Source of the DNA: Gammaproteobacteria bacterium
GTDB taxonomy: Bacteria; Pseudomonadota; Gammaproteobacteria; Nitrosococcales; Methylophagaceae
DNA: 64,000 bases
NCBI GenBank assembly: GCA_029248745.1
Contig: JAQWIT010000003.1
Coordinates: 310,001-374,000, forward strand
Direction: 5' to 3'
Shown here in pieces: positions 57,092 to 64,000 of this stretch (position 1 is the first letter of the stretch; every line of letters begins with the position of its first letter). The translations under genes were made by a program, and so were the position numbers. A model generated the notes under the pieces. That model saw only the letters and a list, made by a program, of their open reading frames with translations, was not told the origin of the DNA and searched no databases.

Positions 57092-57105
57092 AGAGAAGGA
57101 AAATA

Positions 57106-57939
57106 ATGACCAAACTCGTATTACAAGGCAATGCATTAACAAAAGATATTGCTTCAGATATCGCAGAAAAAGTAGCAGGCAGTCTTGACTATAAGCCCGA
57201 CTTTTCAACAATTACAGTCACGCAACGGCTAGGACAGGAACAATTGAAAGCCCTTCGAGAAGACTATGCTTTTGATATTAATGAAATACCTGAAGAGTTT
57301 GATCCCAGTGAAGCCTCGCTATTGGTAACGGATATGGATTCAACGCTCATCAGTATTGAATGTGTTGATGAGATCGCATATTTTATTAATGCCAAACCAC
57401 AAGTGTCTGCCATTACAGAAGCTGCAATGCGAGGTGAGATTGATTTTGAAACATCACTCCGGCAGCGCGTTGCCTTATTAAAAGGATTGGACTTTTCGGT
57501 ATTAGAACAAGTGTTTGAACAACGTCTGAGTTTAAACTCAGGGGCGAAAACAATGCTTGAGGGCCTAAAACAGAAGGGCATCAAAACGGCACTAGTATCA
57601 GGTGGTTTCACCTTTTTTACGGAACGATTACAGCAACAATTAGGTCTAGATTATACCTTGGCAAATATGCTCGCTTCACAGGATGGCAAATTAACGGGCG
57701 AAGTTGAAGGAGAAATCTGTGGTGCACAAGCCAAAGCAGATTTTCTATTGCAGCAATGCCAACAACTGGGTATTTCACCATCACAGACTGTTGCGATGGG
57801 AGACGGAGCAAATGATCTGGTCATGATGAAAGAGGCTGGGCTTAGTATTGCTTATCATGCGAAGCCAGCTGTACAGGCACAGGCTATGACCCAGTTAAAC
57901 CATTGTGGTTTAGAAGGCGTATTGGGACTATTGCAGTAA
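57106..57939 (+). CDS. serB: Phosphoserine phosphatase
   Basis: Last step of serine synthesis. HAD motif I DMDSTLISIECVDEIA (nucleophile Asp), motif II SGGFTFF and motif III GDGANDLVMM. The N-terminal 80 residues form the SerB-specific extension. AGAAGGAAA upstream. Length 277 is normal. Confidence 0.97.
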   Translation: MTKLVLQGNALTKDIASDIAEKVAGSLDYKPDFSTITVTQRLGQEQLKALREDYAFDINEIPEEFDPSEASLLVTDMDSTLISIECVDEIAYFINAKPQVSAITEAAMRGEIDFETSLRQRVALLKGLDFSVLEQVFEQRLSLNSGAKTMLEGLKQKGIKTALVSGGFTFFTERLQQQLGLDYTLANMLASQDGKLTGEVEGEICGAQAKADFLLQQCQQLGISPSQTVAMGDGANDLVMMKEAGLSIAYHAKPAVQAQAMTQLNHCGLEGVLGLLQ

Positions 57940-58027
57940 GGTTTTAACTAGCATAAGCTTGAAATTGGTATGGAGATCCCCACTTATGCGAACGAGGATC
58001 AGATTTTTTAATAAAAGAGGTAGTACG

Positions 58028-58342
58028 ATGGATGTGATGGACCGGATTAAGCAGGCGATTGAGTCTAATAACGTTATTTTGTTTATGAAGGGAACACCAG
58101 ATTTTCCACAATGTGGATTCTCTAGTCGTTCTTCAGCAGCATTAACAGAATGTGGCCAAGAATTTGCTTATATCAACGTGCTGGCAGAACCAGAAGTACG
58201 GGAAAACTTACATCGCTTTGCTGACTGGCCAACGTTCCCACAATTGTATATTGGTGGTGAGTTAGTGGGCGGTTGTGACATCGTAATGGAGCTATACGAA
58301 TCAGGCGAATTAAAAACAATGGTTGAACAAGCAGGCAAATAA
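58028..58342 (+). CDS. grxD: Monothiol glutaredoxin (Grx4/GrxD)
   Basis: CGFS-type glutaredoxin involved in Fe-S cluster transfer. KGTPDFPQCGFSSRS contains the single active-site Cys, and WPTFPQLYIGGELVGGCD the glutathione-binding loop. I use the ATG at 58028 (MDVMDRIKQAIESNN), which follows AGAGGTAGT; the longer track start adds 23 unlikely residues. 104 aa, standard length. Confidence 0.96.
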   Translation: MDVMDRIKQAIESNNVILFMKGTPDFPQCGFSSRSSAALTECGQEFAYINVLAEPEVRENLHRFADWPTFPQLYIGGELVGGCDIVMELYESGELKTMVEQAGK

Positions 58343-58347
58343 TCGAA

Positions 58348-58674
58348 ATGAGTGAAGAATACGATCATGATTGGCAAGGGGAGAGCGGTCTAACCGTTTC
58401 ACCCGTTAAGCCGGACTTAAAACAACCTCCAAAATATCGGGTGTTGATGTTAAATGACGACTATACCCCAATGGATTTTGTGATCGAAATATTGGAAGGT
58501 TTATTCAGCATGGAGCGTGAGAACGCGACACGTACGATGATGCAAGTCCATACCGAAGGTTATGCACAATGCGGTATGTACACGTTTGAAATTGCAGAAG
58601 CAAAAGTAGAACAGGCGAATAGTTATGCGCAACAGCATGGTCATCCCTTGCAATGTACGATGGAAGAAGAATAA
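58348..58674 (+). CDS. clpS: ATP-dependent Clp protease adaptor ClpS
   Basis: N-recognin that hands N-degron proteins to ClpAP. YRVLMLNDDYTPMDFVIEIL holds the Asn/Asp pocket residues, and MMQVHTEGYAQCGMYTFEIAE the His. Length 108. clpA begins 28 bp downstream, the usual pairing. Confidence 0.97.
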   Translation: MSEEYDHDWQGESGLTVSPVKPDLKQPPKYRVLMLNDDYTPMDFVIEILEGLFSMERENATRTMMQVHTEGYAQCGMYTFEIAEAKVEQANSYAQQHGHPLQCTMEEE

Positions 58675-58701
58675 ATCACTGGGTGAACAAGAGGTCACAT
58701 A

Positions 58702-60960
58702 ATGCTAAGTAAAGAGCTAGAACAAACATTAAGCCAAGCATTTAGTCATGCACGTAAATCAGCACATGAGTTTTTGACTGTCGAACATTTACTTCTAGCA
58801 CTATTAGAAAATGGCCAAGCGCTCGCAGTCCTAAAAGTATGTGATGTCAACATCACAACATTGAGACGAGAACTGTCAGATTTCTTAGCTGACAATTTAC
58901 CAACCTTATCAGAAGAAGCAGAACGTGAAACGCAGCCGACACTGGCATTTCAGCGTGTACTTCAGCGTGCAGTTATGCATGTGCAATCGTCAGGCGGAAC
59001 CGAAGTGACCGGAGCTAACGTTTTGGTTTCTGTTTTTTCAGAACAACGATCACAAGCGGTTTATTTTTTACAGAAACAAGATGTCATGCGGCTGGATGTG
59101 GTCAATGCCATTAGTCAAGGGGCGGAAAATGATCTGCTTGAATTACAATCAGAGGAAAGTGAAGAAGCGATAAGCCAAGAGTCAAGCGAGCAAGATAGCA
59201 AAAACCCACTCGCAATGTATGCATCAAACTTAAATACCTTGGCATTAGCCGGTAAAGTTGATCCCTTGATTGGGCGAGAACATGAGATAGAACGAACGCT
59301 ACAAATTTTATGCCGTCGTCGCAAAAATAACCCCTTATTTGTAGGTGAAGCGGGTGTTGGTAAAACAGCATTGGCAGAAGGTTTAGCCAAACGTGTTGTC
59401 GAAGGGCAAGTTCCAGAGGTACTTGAAAATTCGGTGATTTATTCCCTCGATATGGGAGCGTTAGTCGCAGGTACAAAATACCGTGGTGATTTTGAAAAGC
59501 GTTTAAAAGCATTATTGAAAGAAATAAAAAAGCAGCCTGATGCGATTTTATTTATTGATGAAATTCATACATTAATTGGCGCTGGTTCTGCTGGTAATTC
59601 TGCTATGGACGCTGCCAACCTATTGAAACCGTTACTGGCATCAGGTGAGCTTAAATGTATGGGTTCAACAACCTATCAAGAATACCGTGGTATTTTTGAG
59701 CATGACCATGCCTTAACGCGTCGTTTCCAGAAAATAGATGTGCCAGAACCATCAGTTGAAGAAACCAAGCAAATTCTGAAAGGCTTGAAATCAGGTCTAG
59801 AAGAACATCATGATGTGCGCTACACAACTGGGGCTATCGAACAAGCAGCAGAACTATCTGATCGCCACATAAACGATCGTTATTTACCCGATAAAGCCAT
59901 AGATGTATTAGATGAAGTAGGTGCTGCACAACGAATTTTACCTAAATCTAAGCGCAAGAAAAAAATCGGTGTCAGTGATGTGCAAAGTATTGTTGCTAAG
60001 ATTGCTAGAATTCCAGCGAAGACAGTCAATAACACAGATAAAGACAATCTCAAGAACCTTGAGAAAAACCTCGAGCATGTCATTTTCGGTCAAGGGGAAG
60101 CGATTTCAGCCTTATCTTCTGCTATTAAAATGGCCAGATCAGGTTTAGGTCACCCAGAACGCCCAACAGGGGCTTTTCTATTCACAGGGCCTACAGGTGT
60201 CGGTAAAACCGAAGTTACACGACAATTGGCTCATAATTTAGGTGTCGAACTAATTCGTTTTGATATGTCTGAATATATGGAAAGCCATACTGTTTCTCGA
60301 CTTATTGGTGCGCCACCAGGCTATGTTGGTTACGATCAAGGTGGGCTACTAACAGAAGCCATTAATAAACAGCCACACGCAGTACTCCTGCTGGATGAAA
60401 TCGAGAAAGCCCATCCAGATGTGTTCAATTTGTTACTACAAGTGATGGACCATGGCACACTGACGGATAACAATGGTCGTAAAGCTGATTTCCGTCATGT
60501 GGTCTTAGTAATGACCAGTAATGCGGGCGCACACGAAATGGGTCGTTCGTCGATGGGCTTTACCCAACAAGATCATCAAGCTGATGGAATGGAAGTGATT
60601 AAACGTGCCTTTACACCTGAGTTCCGTAATCGCTTAGATGGCATCATCCAATTTAAATCGTTGGCGAAAGACGCTATTTTACGTGTTGCAGATAAAGCAG
60701 TTCTAGAGCTTGAAATGTTATTACAAGACAAACAGGTCACATTAGAAATTGAAAATGATGCTCGAGAATGGCTGGCTGATAATGGCTACGATGTGAGTAT
60801 GGGCGCAAGACCAATGGCGAGATTAGTACAGGAAAAAATTAAGCGGCCACTTGCTGATGAGTTACTATTTGGTCGTTTGAACAAAGGCGGTCATGTCCGT
60901 GTTGTCCTGAACGAAGGAGAGCTCGAGCTCGAGTTTGAAAACGAAATCGAATCAGTCTAA
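58702..60960 (+). CDS. clpA: ATP-dependent Clp protease ATP-binding subunit ClpA
   Basis: AAA+ unfoldase of the ClpAP protease. N-terminal Clp repeats ([21 protein letters not shown]), Walker A of D1 ([10 protein letters not shown]) and D2 ([10 protein letters not shown]), the D2 sensor region and the IGA-F ClpP-binding-like loop (SMGFTQQD nearby). Length 752 is normal. Its stop codon lies inside a perfect 13 bp inverted repeat. Confidence 0.97.
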   Translation: MLSKELEQTLSQAFSHARKSAHEFLTVEHLLLALLENGQALAVLKVCDVNITTLRRELSDFLADNLPTLSEEAERETQPTLAFQRVLQRAVMHVQSSGGTEVTGANVLVSVFSEQRSQAVYFLQKQDVMRLDVVNAISQGAENDLLELQSEESEEAISQESSEQDSKNPLAMYASNLNTLALAGKVDPLIGREHEIERTLQILCRRRKNNPLFVGEAGVGKTALAEGLAKRVVEGQVPEVLENSVIYSLDMGALVAGTKYRGDFEKRLKALLKEIKKQPDAILFIDEIHTLIGAGSAGNSAMDAANLLKPLLASGELKCMGSTTYQEYRGIFEHDHALTRRFQKIDVPEPSVEETKQILKGLKSGLEEHHDVRYTTGAIEQAAELSDRHINDRYLPDKAIDVLDEVGAAQRILPKSKRKKKIGVSDVQSIVAKIARIPAKTVNNTDKDNLKNLEKNLEHVIFGQGEAISALSSAIKMARSGLGHPERPTGAFLFTGPTGVGKTEVTRQLAHNLGVELIRFDMSEYMESHTVSRLIGAPPGYVGYDQGGLLTEAINKQPHAVLLLDEIEKAHPDVFNLLLQVMDHGTLTDNNGRKADFRHVVLVMTSNAGAHEMGRSSMGFTQQDHQADGMEVIKRAFTPEFRNRLDGIIQFKSLAKDAILRVADKAVLELEMLLQDKQVTLEIENDAREWLADNGYDVSMGARPMARLVQEKIKRPLADELLFGRLNKGGHVRVVLNEGELELEFENEIESV

Positions 60961-60986
60961 AAAGGAAGTCTTGTTTTTAGACTGAT
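60951..60986 (+). terminator. Inverted repeat spanning the clpA stop codon
   Basis: Perfect 13 bp arms ATCAGTCTAAAAA and TTTTTAGACTGAT with a 10-base loop; the clpA TAA is in the left arm. The T-rich right arm may serve termination, but there is no separate T-run, so this is a possible terminator or mRNA 3' stabiliser. Confidence 0.5.
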
Positions 60987-61034
60987 AGTAGCCACTATCG
61001 CCGATTGTTACCAAAAAATATCAAGATAAAAAGC

Positions 61035-61250
61035 TTGACAAATCGATAGTTATTCACGCGTACTATGCGTAGTGTCATAAAACTATCATAAAGTAACGCT
61101 AAGCTGTTGATTAATAAAATACTGTTTGTAAACCATTGATTTTATTGATATTAAAATCATTGGTTAAAAAGTAACCAATTTAAGCTGATCGCTTATGTAT
61201 GAATACTTTAAGGAACACCGAAAGACTTAATCACAGAGTTATCCACAGAA
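61035..61250 (+). other. Structured intergenic region with exclusive hairpins and a DnaA box
   Basis: A 342 bp gap without a gene. TTGACA (61035) and TACTAT (61061) are promoter-like but 20 bases apart. Arm A (61131-61144) and arm B (61152-61165) make a 14 bp hairpin with one mismatch; part of B (TTGGTTA, 61160) can instead pair with TAACCAA at 61172. A perfect DnaA box TTATCCACA sits at 61239, flanked by TCACA and TGTGA. It could be an untranslated regulatory RNA or a regulatory region; I cannot decide. Confidence 0.35.
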
Positions 61251-61302
61251 ATTGTGAGTAACTTTATAGTTTTATGAGAAAGTTCCCTAAGGCTAGAAAA
61301 AA

Positions 61303-61920
61303 TTAAAGCTCAATGCCTTTTTGAGCTTGGATACCAGCCCTAAAAGCATGCTTAACGTCTTCGATACGACTCACAGTATCACCAGCTTCAATAATGGCAT
61401 CTGGTGCACCCCGGCCAGTAATGATCACATGCTGCATGGCGGGGCGTTGAGCAATATCATTTAATATACTGTCTGTCTCTAAATAACCCATTTTGAGTAC
61501 AATATTAAGTTCATCGAGTAAAACCATATCAATAGAAGGGTCCTGTAAGAGTTTTTGGCAAACGGACCAACCGGCTTTAGCCGAAGCAATATCTTGCTCT
61601 AAATTTTGCGTGTCCCAAGTAAAGCCGTCGCCCATAATATGGTAATCGACCTCATCAGGAAACCGTCTAAAAAAGGCTTCTTCACCGGTGCTAAAAGCAC
61701 CTTTGATAAATTGGATAATACCGACTTTCATATTATGGCCCAGTGCTCGCGCAACCATGCCAAAGCCAGAAGAACTTTTCCCCTTACCATTACCAGTAAT
61801 AACAAGTAAGAGTCCTTTATCTTTGTTAGCTTTTTGAACCTGTTTATCTACAACGTCTTTTTGACGCTGCATTCTCTTTTTGTGACGTTCAGGTCTATTG
61901 TTGACCATAGTATTATCCAT
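61303..61920 (-). CDS. cobO: Corrinoid adenosyltransferase (CobO/BtuR type)
   Basis: Transfers adenosyl from ATP to cob(I)alamin. P-loop ITGNGKGKSSSGFGMVARALGH, VGIIQFIKG, GFTWDTQN and LLDELNIVL are CobO/BtuR signatures. I start at the ATG at 61920 (MDNTMVNNRPERHKKRMQ); the track's 61974 start lies in a hairpin and adds 18 residues unlike homologues. About 205 residues. Cotranscribed with btuB upstream is likely but a hairpin intervenes. Confidence 0.94.
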   Translation of the reverse strand: MDNTMVNNRPERHKKRMQRQKDVVDKQVQKANKDKGLLLVITGNGKGKSSSGFGMVARALGHNMKVGIIQFIKGAFSTGEEAFFRRFPDEVDYHIMGDGFTWDTQNLEQDIASAKAGWSVCQKLLQDPSIDMVLLDELNIVLKMGYLETDSILNDIAQRPAMQHVIITGRGAPDAIIEAGDTVSRIEDVKHAFRAGIQAQKGIEL

Positions 61921-61942
61921 TAGAAAAGAAAGGTTATTAAAG

Positions 61943-61975
61943 AATGGACACCTTCTGCTCCAGAAAGTGTCCATT
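61943..61975 (-). terminator. Long hairpin between btuB and cobO
   Basis: Arms AATGGACAC and GTGTCCATT continue, after one mismatch, into TTCTG/CAGAA with a 3-base loop, giving about 14 pairs. On the minus strand it is followed by CTTTAATAACC without a clean T-run. May be an attenuator or mRNA processing site that lowers cobO expression. Confidence 0.55.
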
Positions 61976-62006
61976 TGGCTGATAATTAAATCTGTGAAGA
62001 GAGCGT

Positions 62007-63848
62007 TTACATGTGTGGCCGGTAATGTAATGACATCAAGAAGTTAGCGCCGTCGGTATTGTAACCAGAGACTTCTTCATATTCTTGGTTGAAGAGGTTT
62101 GCTATTTTTAATTGTAAGTGTAAGTTTCTAATAACCTTATAATTTCCGACTAAATCTACAGTTGTATAGGGCGCTAATCGTCGACTATTCGCTGAGTCAT
62201 CGAACCGTCGGCCGACAGTATAAATTTTAGTAGCAAGAGAATAACAGCCAAATGACTTATAGCCATTTAACGTAAAGGAGTGTTCAGCACGTCTGGCTAA
62301 AACATTGCCTTCATTAGTAACTGATGAGCGGTTTTCTGGTTCAGCAAGTGTTAGTTGACTATCAAACTCGATACCAACTATTTGTTTTTGAGCTGTAAAC
62401 TCAACGCCTCTGATACGTGCTTTCGAAATATTTTGTGGGATAAAAAAGCTATCAAGAGAGATAAAATCATTAATGTGAGTTTGGTAGATGGCTAAAGACC
62501 AATTGGTATTAAAGTGTGAGCCGGATAACCCAATCTCGTAACTTTTAGATTCTTCTGGCTCTAAATTTGGGTTAGCACCAAATGGTGAATATAAGTCAAC
62601 AAAAGAGGGTGCAGTGTAGGCCGTACCATAAGAAACGTATGCTCTTAGAGCATTTGAAACTTGATGGCCAAAGGCAACATTACCAGTTGTATGATGCCCA
62701 AATTGGTCATTATCATCAACACGTAGTGCTATACGGTAATCACTATTGCCAAATTGGCCTACTAATTGGCTAAAATAGGCCCTGTTATTAGATTCGTCTT
62801 CATTAAAATCATTCGTCGTATCAATTTTGTCATTTTCAAAATCAAAACCAAGACTCAACAAGGTGCCAGCATCAAGTTTAAAATCATTTTGTAAGCTAAA
62901 GTAGTTTTTTTCGTTATCAGTAAAGTTAACGTCAACACCATCTTTATTATTTTCAGACTCTACTTTCCCTTGGCTAAGTGAACTAGTGATAGACCAACTA
63001 GGAGTAATTTCGCTATCCAAACGCATGCCGAGAGTATGTTGCAAAAAATCAGTCTGATTACCTACAAAAATCGAACCATCAAATTCAGTTTCACCTTCGC
63101 TGTATAGATTAAAAATCTCAATATTGGTCCGTTCGGTAAATTGATGGCCAATATGTACTGATAGGTTCCGGTTTTGGTATGCATCATTATCAGGTTCATT
63201 GGTAAAGCAGCCAATAAAAAGCCTGCCACTCCGGCCATCACAGCTGTTAAAGCCATCACTTTCTTTATAGCCTGCACCTACATTAAACCAAGTATTGTTG
63301 TTACCACCTGAAATTGAGAAATTGGCGAGTTTAGTGCTGTGCGTGCCATAGCCAATAGAAAAGTGAGGGGTTAATGAATTGCTTTTAGCTTGTTTTGTGA
63401 AAATTTGAATAGTACCCCCAATTGATTCTGATCCATAAAGGCTAGATTGTGGACCACGTAAGAGTTCAATCCTTTCAATATGCTCTAGTGGAATATGTTC
63501 AAGCTGAGGAGCTCCAAACTCACTTGTAGCGAGTTTAATGCCATTGAGTAAGATTTGAGTATGATTAGAATCAGTGCCACGAATAAAAAGGGAGGTTAAT
63601 TTTCCAGTACCTCCTGTATTAGCTATATCCACCCCAGGTAATGACGATATAGCTTCTGTAAGCGTTTGATAGTTGAAACGTTCAATATCTCGTCGAGTAA
63701 CGACTGAAACAGATGACAGTAAGCGAGCAGCAGGAATATCTGTCCTATGAGCTGAGACAATCATTGTGTCGAGTTGAGTTTCGTTAGCGGAAACTGGCGT
63801 CGACATAAGTATGGGTAGTAGTGATAAAGCAATAAAGCGGGATGACAT
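62007..63848 (-). CDS. btuB: TonB-dependent outer-membrane cobalamin receptor BtuB
   Basis: Signal peptide to about residue 21 (ILMSTPVSA), TonB box-like DTMIVSAHR, plug domain (SVSVVTRRDIERFN, SLPGVDIANTGG, LFIRGTDSNHTQILLNG, IERIELLRGPQSSLYGSESIGG) and a 22-strand-type barrel ending NLFNQEYEEVSGYNTDG. Length 613 is typical. The final residues RPHM lack the usual terminal aromatic residue. Context (B12 riboswitch upstream, cobO downstream) supports cobalamin uptake. Confidence 0.93.
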   Translation of the reverse strand: MSSRFIALSLLPILMSTPVSANETQLDTMIVSAHRTDIPAARLLSSVSVVTRRDIERFNYQTLTEAISSLPGVDIANTGGTGKLTSLFIRGTDSNHTQILLNGIKLATSEFGAPQLEHIPLEHIERIELLRGPQSSLYGSESIGGTIQIFTKQAKSNSLTPHFSIGYGTHSTKLANFSISGGNNNTWFNVGAGYKESDGFNSCDGRSGRLFIGCFTNEPDNDAYQNRNLSVHIGHQFTERTNIEIFNLYSEGETEFDGSIFVGNQTDFLQHTLGMRLDSEITPSWSITSSLSQGKVESENNKDGVDVNFTDNEKNYFSLQNDFKLDAGTLLSLGFDFENDKIDTTNDFNEDESNNRAYFSQLVGQFGNSDYRIALRVDDNDQFGHHTTGNVAFGHQVSNALRAYVSYGTAYTAPSFVDLYSPFGANPNLEPEESKSYEIGLSGSHFNTNWSLAIYQTHINDFISLDSFFIPQNISKARIRGVEFTAQKQIVGIEFDSQLTLAEPENRSSVTNEGNVLARRAEHSFTLNGYKSFGCYSLATKIYTVGRRFDDSANSRRLAPYTTVDLVGNYKVIRNLHLQLKIANLFNQEYEEVSGYNTDGANFLMSLHYRPHM

Positions 63849-63869
63849 AGTGTTGAGCCCCTAGTTTTG

Positions 63870-63889
63870 ACTTGTTATTTGTAACAAGT
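63870..63889 (-). promoter_or_regulatory. Hairpin in the btuB leader
   Basis: Perfect 8 bp arms ACTTGTTA and TAACAAGT with a CAAA loop, 10 bases upstream of the AGGGG ribosome site of btuB. Probably part of the riboswitch expression platform. Confidence 0.45.
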
Positions 63890-63939
63890 AATTTCAATTA
63901 ACCAAGACACAGCACAAGGAAGGCACCAGATAGACTGAT

Positions 63940-64000
63940 TCCTATTACCCAGAGTTCGCCCGCCGCGAATTGGTCGCATTCACACCAGGCCGGTCTCCGG
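63940..64000 (-). promoter_or_regulatory. Cobalamin riboswitch, 3' part (cut by window end)
   Basis: On the minus strand the window opens with CCGGAGACCGGCCTGGTG, matching the highly conserved B12 box (AGCCnGGAGACCnGCCTG type), followed by a hairpin and GCGGCGGGCG, typical of the 3' portion (L13 side) of the riboswitch. It lies about 130 bases ahead of btuB, where such elements repress translation when adenosylcobalamin binds. The 5' half is beyond the window. Confidence 0.75.

Noticed and set aside
60919-60936. GAGCTCGAGCTCGAG short repeat at the end of clpA
   Set aside because: In-frame Glu-Leu repeat coding the natural C-terminus; not a mobile or regulatory repeat.
61239-61247. Chromosome replication origin near the DnaA box
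   Set aside because: Only one perfect TTATCCACA box; no dnaA, dnaN, gidA or rpmH nearby and no cluster of boxes.

Overview
The window is chromosomal DNA from a gammaproteobacterium with low-to-moderate GC (judged by eye) and tightly packed, often overlapping housekeeping genes (TAATG and ATGA junctions). Gene order from ygfZ through nadB, rpoE-rseABC-mucD, lepA-lepB, DUF4845, rnc-era-recO-pdxJ-acpS, cysM and rlmD matches the Pseudomonas-type arrangement. LpxB, an LpxR-like deacylase and an RpoE/MucD envelope-stress system indicate a Gram-negative envelope. Protein style (RibBX-type RibBA, EncFtn, a VPxPA-type C-terminal sorting signal, membrane pyrophosphatase) fits a Thiotrichales/Piscirickettsiaceae-like lineage such as Methylophaga or Cycloclasticus. 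That placement is inference; the sequence does not prove the genus.

Layout: 1-5.2 kb holds the nrdR end, a small Cys-rich protein, ribD-ribE-ribBA and lpxB-rnhB. 5.3-9.9 kb is pcnB-folK-dNK-panB-panC-panD. 10-14.2 kb has decayed genes plus a minus-strand group (YchJ-like, YeeZ-like, glutaredoxin-like, UDG-like). 14.2-30.7 kb is the conserved Pseudomonas-like block. 30.7-37 kb is accessory and eroded: a possible degenerate c-di-GMP-I-like element upstream of an interrupted PEP-CTERM-type gene, ppsA, and remnants of two PilT/PilU ATPases. 37-43.3 kb carries lpxR, tRNA-Leu(CAA), queA-trmJ-cysE-iscR-iscA, bioA and an encapsulin-associated ferritin without an encapsulin. 43.3-55.3 kb is mostly minus strand (lipoprotein, HugZ family, SLT transglycosylase, CopD, fumarase, proS, MIF, MATE, hppA). 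55.4-61 kb is a broken TauE, rubredoxin, ppa, serB, grxD and clpS-clpA. 61.3-64 kb is a cobalamin uptake unit, btuB-cobO, behind the 3' part of a B12 riboswitch cut by the window edge.

The dominant theme is erosion. At least nine accessory genes are broken by single in-frame stops, frameshifts or deletions, while core genes stay intact. All three stop codons appear as interrupters, which argues against codon reassignment. Several classical operons are reduced: riboflavin lacks ribH at this site, isc lacks iscSU-hscBA-fdx, and queA lacks tgt. The most notable single observation is in IscR: cluster ligand Cys98 is Tyr, while Cys92, Cys104 and His107 and a near-consensus type-1 IscR operator upstream are kept. 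A second is the orphan EncFtn. I found no CRISPR array, intact insertion sequence, prophage or recognised defence system, and no clear new multi-gene system; the best candidates for something new are regulatory or small-protein scale.
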